Assembly (NCBI GenBank): GCA_017307355.1
Contig: JAFKFG010000006.1
Coordinates: forward strand, 62,001-126,000
Source of the DNA: Alphaproteobacteria bacterium
GTDB taxonomy: Bacteria > Pseudomonadota > Alphaproteobacteria > Micropepsales > Micropepsaceae
Length of the DNA stretch: 64,000 nucleotides
Direction: 5' to 3'
Part shown: piece after piece, positions 17,096 through 25,322 of the stretch
Layout of the letters: every line of letters begins with the position of its first letter
Numbering within the stretch: position 1 is the first letter of the stretch
Program-made: the position numbers and the translations under genes
Notes under the pieces: model-generated
The model's database searches: none
The model's input: only the letters and a program-made list of their open reading frames with translations
What the model was told of the DNA's origin: nothing

Positions 17096-18313
17096 TTATT
17101 TCTTCGCCAGTGTCACATGCTCGGGGCGCGGGCCCATGCCGATGAAGCGGGCGGGGAATTGGCGCAGCCACGGCCAGTCATTGAGCAATTTCACGAAAAG
17201 TGGCGGCTTCGGCGTCTTCATGGATGCCAGGGTGGGCGCCAGGATCCGGTTCTGGGCCGCGACCTGAAACGCCTGGATCACTTTGGTGGGAAATTCCCGG
17301 CGCGCCTGCACGGTCTTGAGGGTTGCGAAGTCGGGCGCGCCTTTCTGCAATGCGGGGCCCAATAAATTCGCCGTGGCCACCGCATCCTGAATCGCCAGAT
17401 TGATCCCGACGCCGCCGATGGGCGACATGGCGTGCGCGGCGTCACCGATGCAGATGAAGCCCGGCCGCGCCCATTCCCGAAGCCGGTTGACCGTCACCGT
17501 CAAAAGCTTGACCTGATCGAAATCGGTGATCGCGCTATCAATACGTCCCGCGGCAAAGCCGGCGATTGCCTTCAGCCGATCGCGGAATTTCGCCAAGCCT
17601 TCGGCTTTGATCGTGTCGAACCCGCCTTTGGGAATGAGATAGGCGCATTGCCAATAATCCGTGCGATAGATCATCGCGAACAGCTGGCCGTCTTTTATCT
17701 TGCCCACCAGATCGGTGGGATCGCCGGGCAGGACCGGCAAGCTCAGCCATAGGACATCGAAGGGCGCGCCCAGATCTTCGACGCGAAGGCCGGACCGGTC
17801 GCGCAAGGTGGAGGTACGCCCGTCCGCCGCCACGGTAAGTCCAGCCTTGATGGCGAGCGGTCCTTCCGGTCCGGTCGCGGTCACGCCCATGACGGTTCCG
17901 TTTTCCGTGAGAAGATCGCCGGCACGGGTCTGCATCCGCAGATGAAAGTTCGGAAAGCGTTTGGCTTCATCCGCCAGGAAATCCAGGAAATCCCATTGCG
18001 GCATCAAGGCGATGAATTTGCATATGGTCGGCAGCCGCGAGAAATCGCCGATCGTGAAATGCCGCTCGCCGATCTCGATGGTGCCCTTGGCGATACGGGT
18101 GTGCGGCAGCTTGAGGAATTTATCCAACAAGCCCAGTTCATGCATCACCTGCAAGGTGGAGGGATGCACCGTGTCGCCGCGAAAATCGCGCAGGAAATCC
18201 CGATGCTTTTCCAGCACCGTGACATCGATCCCGGCGCGGGCCAGAAGAAAGCCCAGCATCATGCCGGCGGGCCCGCCGCCGGCGATCACGCAATCGGTGG
18301 AAAGCTGGTTCAA
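17096..18313 (-). CDS. FAD-dependent monooxygenase/oxidoreductase (PHBH superfamily)
   Basis: A 405-residue class A flavoprotein. The Rossmann motif is AGGGPAGMMLGFLLARAG near the N-terminus, the DG motif is VAADGRTSTLRDRSG, and the GD motif is CIGDAAHAMSPIGGVGINLA, all three hallmarks of the p-hydroxybenzoate hydroxylase group. The aromatic or polyketide substrate cannot be predicted. It stands alone, convergent with the zinc-ribbon gene. A UbiH-like role is less likely because of the HP(S)TLQ active-site lid seen in catabolic members. Confidence 0.88.
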   Translation of the reverse strand: MNQLSTDCVIAGGGPAGMMLGFLLARAGIDVTVLEKHRDFLRDFRGDTVHPSTLQVMHELGLLDKFLKLPHTRIAKGTIEIGERHFTIGDFSRLPTICKFIALMPQWDFLDFLADEAKRFPNFHLRMQTRAGDLLTENGTVMGVTATGPEGPLAIKAGLTVAADGRTSTLRDRSGLRVEDLGAPFDVLWLSLPVLPGDPTDLVGKIKDGQLFAMIYRTDYWQCAYLIPKGGFDTIKAEGLAKFRDRLKAIAGFAAGRIDSAITDFDQVKLLTVTVNRLREWARPGFICIGDAAHAMSPIGGVGINLAIQDAVATANLLGPALQKGAPDFATLKTVQARREFPTKVIQAFQVAAQNRILAPTLASMKTPKPPLFVKLLNDWPWLRQFPARFIGMGPRPEHVTLAKK

Positions 18314-18418
18314 ACCCGGTCTCCCGCGCGAAATAATTTCAGGCCCCCATGGGGCTTATCAAGCCGCCCGATCCTTCCTATATTGGACACGCAACAATCA
18401 TGAAAAGGAGGTGATCCA

Positions 18419-18487
18419 GTGTCTCATTGTCATTCCGTAAAGGGTGCCCGGAACTGGATTCTCGCTTCCGGCGGGGTCCGCGCGTAA
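18419..18487 (+). CDS. 22-codon ORF behind an extreme Shine-Dalgarno
   Basis: GTG start, then SHCHSVKGARNWILASGG and VRA, stop at 18485-18487. The ORF is preceded by AAAAGGAGGTGATCCA (18403-18418), complementary to at least 14 bases of the 16S rRNA 3' end. That match is far longer than at any other gene here, and it runs directly into the start codon. A TATATT box at 18379-18384 could be its -10. A strong terminator follows at 18515. It may be a small protein, a leader peptide or part of a ribosome-binding RNA. No function is known to me. Confidence 0.5.
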   Translation: MSHCHSVKGARNWILASGGVRA

Positions 18488-18514
18488 CCGCGCGCCCGTA
18501 ACGACGACAATGCG

Positions 18515-18552
18515 AAAGGCCGCGCCCGTCAAAAGGCGCGGCCTTTCTTTTT
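18515..18552 (+). terminator. Rho-independent terminator after the 22-codon ORF
   Basis: Perfect 12-bp stem AAAGGCCGCGCC / GGCGCGGCCTTT with an 8-base loop, followed by CTTTTTC. It closes a short transcript and separates it from the ThDP enzyme gene downstream. Confidence 0.85.
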
Positions 18553-18616
18553 CCGGCTTTTGTTCCTGGCTTTTTCACCGGCCCGCGCCCAGGATCGCGG
18601 GAAAAGGGGAGGCGGC

Positions 18617-20155
18617 ATGAACGGCGCCGACAGCGTGGTCCAGACATTGGCCGCGGGCGGGATCGATATCTGCTTCGCCAATCCCGGCACATCGGAAATG
18701 CATTTCGTGGCGGCGCTGGACAAAAGCCCGATCCGTGCCGTGCTGTGCCTGTTCGAAGGCGTGGTGACGGGCGCGGCCGACGGCTATGGCCGTATGGCGG
18801 CAAAGCCCGCCGCCACTTTGCTGCATCTGGGGCCCGGCTTCGCCAATGGCGTGGCCAATCTTCACAATGCCCGGCGCGCCTCCACCCCCGTGGTCAATAT
18901 CGTGGGCGATCATGCCAGTTGGCACAATCGCTACGACGCGCCTTTGATGTCGGACATTCAAGGCATCTGCCGTCCGGTCTCGCATTGGCTTCGCTCCACG
19001 CCCAGCGCCAAGGTGGCGGCATCGGACACGGCGCATGCCGTTGCGGCGGCGCGCACCGTTCCCGGACAGATCGCGACTTTGATCCTTCCCGCCGATTCCG
19101 CCTGGGACGAAGCGGAAGAGGCAGTCGCGCCGCTTCCCGTCGCACCGCCTTCGCCCGTGTCGGATGCGGCGGTGGATCGGGCCGCGCGCGCCTTGCGGAA
19201 CGGCAAGCGCACCATGCTGTTGATGCGCGGCGCGGTTCTGCTGCGCGAGGGCGTGCAGCTGGCCGGGCGCATCGCCGCCAAAAGCGGCGCGCGGATGGCA
19301 CAGGATTTCTTCACCCCTCGCATCACGCGCGGCGCGGGCCTTTCGCCGGTGGAACGCATTCCCTATTTCGCGGAAGACATCGTCGAAAGCCTCAAGGGGT
19401 TGGAACAGTTGATTCTGGTGGGCGCGCCTCCCCCTGTGACCTTCTTCGCCTATCCCGACAAGCCCAGCTGGGTGACGCCGGAAGGCTGCGAGATCATCAC
19501 CCTCTCTCATCCGCATGAGGACGGCGTTGCCGCCTTGCGGGCGGTGGCGGATGCCATCGGCGCGCCGAAGGACGGCGCGGTCGCGCAATTGGATCGCTCA
19601 CCATTGCCGCAAGGCGAATTGAATGCCATGACAATGGGCCAAATCGTGGCGCGGCTGTTGCCGGAAAACGCGATCATTTCGGAAGAAGCCGCCACCACGG
19701 GCAGGGGGTTTACCCAGTTCCTGCCCGGCGCTGTGCCGCACGACATGCTCTATCTGATGGGCGGCTCCATCGGCCAGGCTTTGCCGTTGGCGACGGGCGC
19801 CGCCATTGCGGCTCCGGATCGCAAACTCGTCACCATCTCCGGCGATGGCGGCGCGATGTACACCTTGCAATCGCTCTGGACGCAGGCGCGCGAGGCGCTG
19901 GACGTCGTCACCATCATCTGTGCCAACCGTCGTTATGCGATTCTGGATCTGGAATTGACGCGGGTGGGCGCGGGCAATGCCGGACCGAAAGCGTTGTCGA
20001 TGCTCGACATCGGCAATCCCGACCTGGATTGGGTGGCGTTGGCGCAAGGCATGGGTGTCGAAGCGGAACGCGCGCGCGATTGCGCCGAATTCGCGCGCGC
20101 ATTCGAAGATGCGATGAAACGCAAAGGCCCGCGCCTCATCGAAGCGGTACTTTAG
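18617..20155 (+). CDS. Thiamine diphosphate-dependent enzyme, acetolactate synthase-like
   Basis: A 512-residue protein with the three-domain ThDP fold. The catalytic Glu lies in CLFEGVVTGAADGYGRM, and the ThDP/Mg site is SGDGGAMYTLQSLWTQ, closed by ICANRRY. The central domain resembles FAD-type ALS, but key acetolactate synthase residues cannot be checked by eye. Members of this branch are annotated as acetolactate synthase large subunit or benzoylformate decarboxylase-like. No ilvN/ilvC is nearby, which argues against a biosynthetic ALS. The ATG at 18617 has GGGGAGG just upstream. Confidence 0.85.
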   Translation: MNGADSVVQTLAAGGIDICFANPGTSEMHFVAALDKSPIRAVLCLFEGVVTGAADGYGRMAAKPAATLLHLGPGFANGVANLHNARRASTPVVNIVGDHASWHNRYDAPLMSDIQGICRPVSHWLRSTPSAKVAASDTAHAVAAARTVPGQIATLILPADSAWDEAEEAVAPLPVAPPSPVSDAAVDRAARALRNGKRTMLLMRGAVLLREGVQLAGRIAAKSGARMAQDFFTPRITRGAGLSPVERIPYFAEDIVESLKGLEQLILVGAPPPVTFFAYPDKPSWVTPEGCEIITLSHPHEDGVAALRAVADAIGAPKDGAVAQLDRSPLPQGELNAMTMGQIVARLLPENAIISEEAATTGRGFTQFLPGAVPHDMLYLMGGSIGQALPLATGAAIAAPDRKLVTISGDGGAMYTLQSLWTQAREALDVVTIICANRRYAILDLELTRVGAGNAGPKALSMLDIGNPDLDWVALAQGMGVEAERARDCAEFARAFEDAMKRKGPRLIEAVL

Positions 20156-20247
20156 TTACCGCCCCCATCTGTCTTCCTCAGGCAAGCCTTCGGAAGACAT
20201 CTTCCCCCGCCAATGGCTTCGCCTAGCTGCCCGCTATGCGGGCGTTC

Positions 20248-20286
20248 GACCGGCAAAAGCTCCACCGGAGCTTTTGCTTACCGGTC
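20248..20286. terminator. Stable hairpin downstream of the ThDP enzyme
   Basis: Perfect 11-bp stem GCAAAAGCTCC / GGAGCTTTTGC around a 3-base loop, with a further GACCGG / CCGGTC outer pairing. There is no T-run, so termination activity is uncertain. Confidence 0.4.
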
Positions 20287-20363
20287 TCACGGGGAAGAAA
20301 TTCCGCGCTTGCCAAAAAACGCGCTCTTCAAAATCGAAATTCAAAAAAACTTTTCGATTCTCG

Positions 20364-20411
20364 TTGCGGTCTTAGGTTAGACAAGGTATCTTGCGTCACA
20401 AGCTACCTTGT
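20364..20411 (+). promoter_or_regulatory. Promoter with overlapping inverted repeat before the TonB receptor
   Basis: TTGCGG (20364-20369), 17 bases, TATCTT (20387-20392) form a plausible sigma70 promoter. A perfect inverted repeat, ACAAGGTA (20381-20388) and TACCTTGT (20404-20411) with a 15-base spacer, spans the -10 and presumed start site. That is the typical position of a repressor operator. The regulator is unknown. Confidence 0.4.
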
Positions 20412-20446
20412 ACTAGCTATTAGATGAGACGGCAAGGAGGACAGAA

Positions 20447-22456
20447 ATGCTGTTTATATTCAGAAGCTTGCTGGCAGCGCTGGTGACGGTCCTGGTGTTT
20501 GGATTGGGAAATCCGTCGGCCCATGCGGCGGATGAGGGCGCAGTGCTGGTCTATCCGGCCAGCTATTTCGACGGCATCGAACTCAACACCGTGCGCGACA
20601 TGATCACGCGCGTGCCCGGCTTTGTGTTCATCGACACCGACACAACCAAGCGCGGCTTCGGCGCGTCCAGTGGCAATGTGCTGATCGATAGTGTGCGTCC
20701 CAGTTCGAAAACCGACACGTTGAGTTCGGTCCTGGATCGCATTCCCCGTTCGCGGGTGGACCGGATCGAAATCATTCGCGGCAGCGCGCCCGGCATCGAC
20801 ATGCAGGGACAGACCGTGGTCGCCAACATCATTCTCAAGCGGGCCGATCAAACCCAAGTGATCGCCACCCTGGCGGATACGATCTATGGCGACGGCCATC
20901 AGGGGCCTGCCCTCAGCGTCGAATTCAACAGCCAGGCGGGCGAAAACAGCTATGGCCTCAGACTTTCGCGCATCAACGAGATCGATGACGATTCCGCCGG
21001 CAACGGCACGCGCACGTTGGTGGTGCCGGGGCAGCCGACGGTGATCGATGCGTCCCATCACCGGGGCGCCGAGAAGGTGGGCTACGGCCTCAACGCGTCA
21101 TTGTCGCGGCCGGTCCTGGAAGGCGCCTTCACCGCCAATCTCACCCTGCAACAGACCAACTTCAACAGTTCGGTCTTTTATGACGCGCCCTCCGCTGCCA
21201 GCTTTCCCTACAGCCACAGGATCCGCAGCGCCGAAGCGGGTGCCAACTGGGACCGCACCTTCGGACCGGTGGAGCTGACCCTGGTGGGCCTGCAGCGGTT
21301 GGAGCGCAACGAATATTTCAACGCGGCCATTTCCAGCGGCGTCGATCAGACCTTCACGTCGGTCAGCAACACCAGCGAATCCATCCTGCGCGGCACGGTG
21401 CGCTATATTCCCTCGCAGACGCTGACGTTCGAAAGCGGTCTGGAGGGCGATTACAACACGCTGGACGGCCATTCCAGCTTCATCTCCAGCGGCGCATCCA
21501 TCGCCCTGCCGGCGGCCAATCCCAAGGTCAATGAGAAACGCGGCGAGGCGAATCTCCAGGCCAGTTGGAAATTCGCGCCCGGCTGGGCGCTGGAAGCCGG
21601 AACGCGGTTCGAATTCTCCACCATCTCGGCCCAGGGCATTCCGTCGCGCGATTTTTCCTTCATCAAGCCGCGCGTGCTGCTCAGCTGGGAGCCGCTGCCC
21701 GATGTGCAGCTGCGCGCCCGCGCCGAACGCGTGGTGGGCCAGCTCGATTTCGCGAACTTCATCGCCTCCAGCAGCTTTTCCACCAACGGCATCAGCGCGG
21801 GCAATCTCGCCATCAAGCCCGACCAGCGCTGGCAGTTCGAAGGCGATGCCGAATATCATTTCTGGGACAAGGGCGCGCTGGTGTTGAGCTATACCCGCGA
21901 GAACATCACCGACCTGGTCGATTTCATTCCCATCGGCGGCGGGCTGGACGGGCCGGGCAACATCCCCAAGGCCGTCAACAATATCTACAATATCGAACTG
22001 TCCATGCCGCTCGACCGGCTGGGCTGGGAAGGGGGTACCTTCAAGCCGTCCTTGCTCTGGAAGGATGCCGCCGTGCCCGATCCGGTGACGGGCGAGATCC
22101 GCCAGATCTCCAACCAGCAGGACCGCAAGCTGGTGTTCAATTTCCTGCAGGATATTCCCGACTGGCATTCCAGCATCGAACTGACCATGCAGACCGCGTT
22201 CAAGCGGCCCAACTTCCGCATCGCGCAGGTAAATTATCTCCAGCTGCGGCCGCTCTATGTCGAACTCGACTGGGACTATAAGCCCCGGCCCGACCTGGAC
22301 CTGCAGATCAAGCTGCAGAATATCGTGCCTTATCAATACGACCTGACCCAGTTCAATTATGCCGGGCCGCGCGATGTCTCGCCGCTCGCTTCCTACCAGC
22401 TGGAGCATAATCACTCCGAAGCGCGGGTATTCCTGCAGCTGCGCAAGACGTTCTGA
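20447..22456 (+). CDS. TonB-dependent outer membrane receptor
   Basis: A 669-residue outer membrane protein. The Sec signal ends at ...PSAHA (about residue 27). A plug domain follows (VPGFVFIDTD, DRIPRSRVDRIEIIRGSAPG, VANIILKR), then a long beta-barrel of alternating polar/aromatic strands and a terminal aromatic residue (LRKTF), the BAM signal. No TonB box is obvious and the protein is shorter than most siderophore receptors. It may take up a carbohydrate or small metabolite. AAGGAGG sits eight bases before the ATG. The inverted repeat upstream implies local repression. Confidence 0.88.
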   Translation: MLFIFRSLLAALVTVLVFGLGNPSAHAADEGAVLVYPASYFDGIELNTVRDMITRVPGFVFIDTDTTKRGFGASSGNVLIDSVRPSSKTDTLSSVLDRIPRSRVDRIEIIRGSAPGIDMQGQTVVANIILKRADQTQVIATLADTIYGDGHQGPALSVEFNSQAGENSYGLRLSRINEIDDDSAGNGTRTLVVPGQPTVIDASHHRGAEKVGYGLNASLSRPVLEGAFTANLTLQQTNFNSSVFYDAPSAASFPYSHRIRSAEAGANWDRTFGPVELTLVGLQRLERNEYFNAAISSGVDQTFTSVSNTSESILRGTVRYIPSQTLTFESGLEGDYNTLDGHSSFISSGASIALPAANPKVNEKRGEANLQASWKFAPGWALEAGTRFEFSTISAQGIPSRDFSFIKPRVLLSWEPLPDVQLRARAERVVGQLDFANFIASSSFSTNGISAGNLAIKPDQRWQFEGDAEYHFWDKGALVLSYTRENITDLVDFIPIGGGLDGPGNIPKAVNNIYNIELSMPLDRLGWEGGTFKPSLLWKDAAVPDPVTGEIRQISNQQDRKLVFNFLQDIPDWHSSIELTMQTAFKRPNFRIAQVNYLQLRPLYVELDWDYKPRPDLDLQIKLQNIVPYQYDLTQFNYAGPRDVSPLASYQLEHNHSEARVFLQLRKTF

Positions 22457-22548
22457 TCCATAAAAAAACTTCATCAAACGTCTCGGCGGGGGCCGCAATC
22501 CGGTGGCGGCTTTGCTAGGGTGCGGCCGACAAAGGGGAGGCCGCAACC

Positions 22549-23406
22549 ATGGATCCGATCAGGCGCGATGTCCTTGCCATTGGTGCCGCTGTAACGGCGG
22601 CGGCTGCCGCGCCCCGGGCTTTTGCCCAGAACGCGACCGGCGCGGCGTCGTCGTTCTTCGAGAAAGGCAATGTTCGCATCCGCTACCAGGAGACGGGCTC
22701 GGGCTTTCCGCTTCTGTGCCTGCCCGGCGGGGGCTTGAACTCGCGGATGGCGGTCTGGCCGACGGCCGTCATCAATGCGATGGACGCTTTCAGGAACGAC
22801 TTCCGATGCATCACGATGGACCAGCGCAACGCCAATGAGGGCGAATCCACCGGCCCGGTTTCCCCGGACAATCCCTGGGATGCGTTTGCCGACGATCAAT
22901 TGGGCCTGATGGACCATCTCGGCATCCGCCAGTTTGCCTTCTTTGGAAACTGCATCGGCGGCCCCTTCGCATGGAAGCTGATGGAGCGTGCTCCCGACCG
23001 CGTCGTGGCGGCGGTGCTCAGTCAGCCGGTCGGCCACCGGCCGGAGATGCCCGATGTGATGTATGAGTCCGGCCGGGATGGATGGGCGCCCGATTTTCGC
23101 AGGCGGCGGCCCGACGTCTCGATGGAGGTCATCGAGAAATATCTGCACAATCTTTACCGCGCCCGGCCCGACTTCGTGTACAGCGTTTCGCGCGACTTCG
23201 CGCGCGCCTGCCAAACCCCGATGCTGGTCCTGCCCGATGATGTCGATGCGCACCCGTATCAAACGTCGGTCGACATTGCGTCATTGGCGCCGAATGCCGA
23301 GATAACGGTCTATCCCTGGAAAGAACCGCCAGAGCTCAAGGCCCGGACGATCAACCGGGCGCTCAGCTTTCTGAAAACCCATACGCCCGTGACAGCGGCC
23401 CGATAG
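22549..23406 (+). CDS. Tat-exported alpha/beta hydrolase with Cys at the nucleophile position
   Basis: A 285-residue alpha/beta-hydrolase fold protein. The N-terminus MDPIRRDVLAIGAAV up to PRAFAQ is a twin-arginine signal peptide. The oxyanion loop is LCLPGGGLNS. The nucleophile elbow reads FFGNCIGGPF, so Cys135 replaces the usual Ser of G-x-S-x-G. An acid is available in LPDDVDAHP. The usual C-terminal catalytic His is not obvious after VYPWKEPPE. Cys nucleophiles occur in dienelactone hydrolases, but this is not that subfamily by length or motif. It follows the TonB receptor by 92 bases and may be cotranscribed. Confidence 0.85.
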   Translation: MDPIRRDVLAIGAAVTAAAAAPRAFAQNATGAASSFFEKGNVRIRYQETGSGFPLLCLPGGGLNSRMAVWPTAVINAMDAFRNDFRCITMDQRNANEGESTGPVSPDNPWDAFADDQLGLMDHLGIRQFAFFGNCIGGPFAWKLMERAPDRVVAAVLSQPVGHRPEMPDVMYESGRDGWAPDFRRRRPDVSMEVIEKYLHNLYRARPDFVYSVSRDFARACQTPMLVLPDDVDAHPYQTSVDIASLAPNAEITVYPWKEPPELKARTINRALSFLKTHTPVTAAR

Positions 23407-23427
23407 GACGTCGGTCGGAAATCATAG

Positions 23428-23516
23428 TGGTGGCCCCCGCCGGACTCGAACCGGCACGTCCCTCTCGGAACAACGGATTTTAAGTCCGGTGCGTCTACCA
23501 GTTCCGCCACGGGGCC
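23428..23516 (-). tRNA. tRNA-Leu (anticodon UAA)
   Basis: The minus strand gives a complete type II tRNA: acceptor GGCCCCG, the class-typical TGGCGGAACTGGTAGACGC D-arm, anticodon loop CTTAAAA (UAA), a long variable arm (TTGTTCCGAGAGGGACGT), the T-arm GCCGGTTCGAGTCCGGC and encoded CCA. One acceptor mismatch (7-66, G-G) is present. Confidence 0.96.
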
Positions 23517-23559
23517 ATTTTACCGCTGTGTGTTGCGTAGGGGTTGAGCGCGCGGCCCG

Positions 23560-23884
23560 TCAAGCCCCGCCCTGCCTGGCCCGGCGCATCAGCTTTTTCT
23601 GCTCCTGATGCAGGCGATAGATATGCTGCAGCATGGCGGTCAGGGCCGCCACATCGCGCATCGCGGCCTGCTTTTCCAGATAGGGGTTGATCAGGGTCTT
23701 GGGCGTCTCGTCCGACAAAGCCTTGGCAGACGACGGGCCTGGTCTCGTAGATGGTGCAGCCGTGCCGCCCGCCATTGTGATGCGGGCAGAGCACGCCCGC
23801 TTTCTTCTGCAGCTCGGGCTGGATGATGGGAGGCGCCCGGCAACAGGCAAAGCAATCGCCACATTCGTTGGACGATGCCGTCAT
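23560..23884 (-). pseudogene. YkgJ family cysteine-cluster protein, frameshifted
   Basis: The N-terminal frame from 23884 encodes ECGDCFACCRAPPI...CPHHNGGRHGCTIYETRPVVC, the YkgJ/Fe-S type cysteine cluster. After that point it runs into an unlikely Gly/Ala/Pro-rich tail. The continuing sensible sequence (LSDETPKTLINPYLEKQAAM, then a helical C-terminus ending RRARQGGA, stop at 23560) is in the next frame, shifted near position 23737. A one-base indel, either real or a sequencing error, therefore splits the gene. An intact paralogue of the family is at 55211-55576. Confidence 0.7.
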
Positions 23885-23887
23885 GCC

Positions 23888-24295
23888 TCAGAACCACAGA
23901 TCCGTGACGCGGCGCCCGTCCTGGCCCAGGCTGGTGAAACTGTGCAGGCCTTCCCAATGATGGATGGGCAGATGGGCGACCGTCTCCGGCTCGGCCATGC
24001 GAAGGTTGACGGCGGTGCGGATGTGGCCGTTCGGGCCCGCCTTGTATGCGCGGTAATGGGTGACGCAGCCGCATTCGGGACAGAAATGAAACGCCACGCT
24101 GGGCTCGTAATGGGTGTCGGAAGTGCGCACATAGGTGCGGGTGGTGCCGGAAAACACGGTGTGGTCGCCGACCAGGTCATAGGCCCACAGCACGCCATAG
24201 CGGCGGCAGACGGTGCAGTTGCAGGTGGTGGCCGCGTCGGGCGTCACATCGAACGTCCAGCGCACCGCACCGCAATGACAGCTCCCCTCGATCAT
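23888..24295 (-). CDS. GFA (glutathione-dependent formaldehyde-activating)/CENP-V family protein
   Basis: A 135-residue zinc protein starting MIEGSCHCGAVRW. The metal ligands are the family set: CHC near the start, CNCTVCRRYG, and FCPECGCVTHY. True Gfa enzymes condense glutathione with formaldehyde, but most family members have unproven roles, so only the fold is claimed. The stop lies 3 bases before the YkgJ start, indicating one operon. Confidence 0.9.
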   Translation of the reverse strand: MIEGSCHCGAVRWTFDVTPDAATTCNCTVCRRYGVLWAYDLVGDHTVFSGTTRTYVRTSDTHYEPSVAFHFCPECGCVTHYRAYKAGPNGHIRTAVNLRMAEPETVAHLPIHHWEGLHSFTSLGQDGRRVTDLWF

Positions 24296-24326
24296 GGGCG
24301 TCCGGCTCTCCAGCTGTTCCCGGCCA

Positions 24327-24443
24327 TCACGCAGGCCGCCCTCCGTCGCCGCCGTCGCGCGGCCAGCCCTTGGTCAGCCAGTAGGCAAGGACCAGGAACA
24401 CGCCGAAGGCGATCAGGTGCAGAAAGGAGAAGTGATGGCCCAT
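24327..24443 (-). CDS. Small single-pass membrane protein, hypothetical
   Basis: A 38-residue ORF beginning MGHHFSFLHLIAFGVFLVLA, one helix followed by a Gly/Arg-rich tail (KGWPRDGGDGG). It lies 31 bases upstream of the GFA gene on the same strand. It resembles unannotated short membrane ORFs of alphaproteobacteria. Coding status rests on start, helix and context only. Confidence 0.45.
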   Translation of the reverse strand: MGHHFSFLHLIAFGVFLVLAYWLTKGWPRDGGDGGRPA

Positions 24444-24536
24444 GGCCGGACGGTAATCCCGGTCTTGGCTCCTATCAACTCAAGCAGTTTTCTGATCCGG
24501 GATGGCATACGAAGTGAGGTGCCGGTACAGCTTGGC

Positions 24537-24821
24537 TTAGGGGTGTGGAGGCCAAATGGAAACCCAAGTGAAGACCCCAACGAGCATTAGAATGACCCCG
24601 AAGAATGCGGCATAGGGGCCAAATCGGGTGATCAGATAGTACCGATAGAGCGGATTGCCTGGATAGATCGGGTCTCGAACAAGCCAAACCTTTATGGGAT
24701 CACCGCGTTTTACTGCCCGAACATCGCGGATAAAGAGGAACGCCACGAAAGCAGAAAGCAGCGGAAAACCGAACGCAGAAACGGTGTAGTTGCTCAGCAG
24801 CTCTCCTAGAAACGGCGGCAC
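24537..24821 (-). CDS. Small integral membrane protein, hypothetical
   Basis: A 94-residue protein with two hydrophobic segments (about 12-32 and 66-88) flanking a basic central loop (DVRAVKRGDP, RDPIYPGNPLYRYY). The start is a GTG at 24821 and is uncertain. Base composition is lower in GC than the flanks, as in the next small gene. No family is recognised. Confidence 0.55.
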   Translation of the reverse strand: MPPFLGELLSNYTVSAFGFPLLSAFVAFLFIRDVRAVKRGDPIKVWLVRDPIYPGNPLYRYYLITRFGPYAAFFGVILMLVGVFTWVSIWPPHP

Positions 24822-24900
24822 CGGCTTCCCAATCCTCGATTAGCTTCACGATATCGCCGCTCTCCCAAAGGCGCCGTTGCGCTTCTGGCCTTGGGGTCCT

Positions 24901-25101
24901 TTAGGCATGAGGCCTCAATAGAAAAATGGCGATAAAAACCAGCACAAGAATACCGCCCATTACGGCAGGGAAAACCACCCTCATGCGCCATTGAGCGTCT
25001 GGCGGCAGCGCGGCCACATCTTTCCTTAGCTTTTGCTGCGTCCGGACTTGGGCGTAACCCAAACCGAGCATAAGCAAAGCAACTAGGGCAGCGGTGACCA
25101 T
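24901..25101 (-). CDS. Small membrane protein, hypothetical
   Basis: A 66-residue protein with an N-terminal helix (VTAALVALLMLGLGYAQV), a charged middle and a C-terminal helix (PAVMGGILVLVFIAIFLL). Starts at ATG 25101. Same strand and topology class as the 94-residue gene 79 bases downstream. Function unknown. Confidence 0.55.
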   Translation of the reverse strand: MVTAALVALLMLGLGYAQVRTQQKLRKDVAALPPDAQWRMRVVFPAVMGGILVLVFIAIFLLRPHA

Positions 25102-25246
25102 GACGGGACCCTATACGCGCACCCTAACCCCTTCAATCTCCGGAAAAATCGAAACTGTAACAGTGCCCGGAGCGCAGAAGATTATGGTATAAGTCATTGT
25201 TTTCATTGATATAGAAAAGTCATGCTCAACCATAAATTGCGGTCGT

Positions 25247-25274
25247 TTGACTTCGGGTTTTCGCTGCCTATAGT
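25247..25274 (+). promoter_or_regulatory. Sigma70 promoter of rpsD
   Basis: TTGACT (25247-25252), 16 bases, TATAGT (25269-25274), about 50 bases before the rpsD ATG. Both boxes are near consensus, fitting a highly expressed gene. Confidence 0.65.
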
Positions 25275-25322
25275 GCGCCGCCTTTCCAGACCCCTGGGCC
25301 CGAAAGAAGACGAAAGAGACCG

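Noticed and set aside
18314..18616. ilv-type leader attenuator for the ThDP enzyme
   Set aside because: The 22-codon ORF has no run of Ile, Val or Leu codons and the terminator has no visible competing antiterminator, so it is not an ilv leader.
23310..23510. 66-codon ORF (MAELVDAPDLKSVV...) on the minus strand
   Set aside because: It is the well-known spurious translation of a tRNA-Leu gene.
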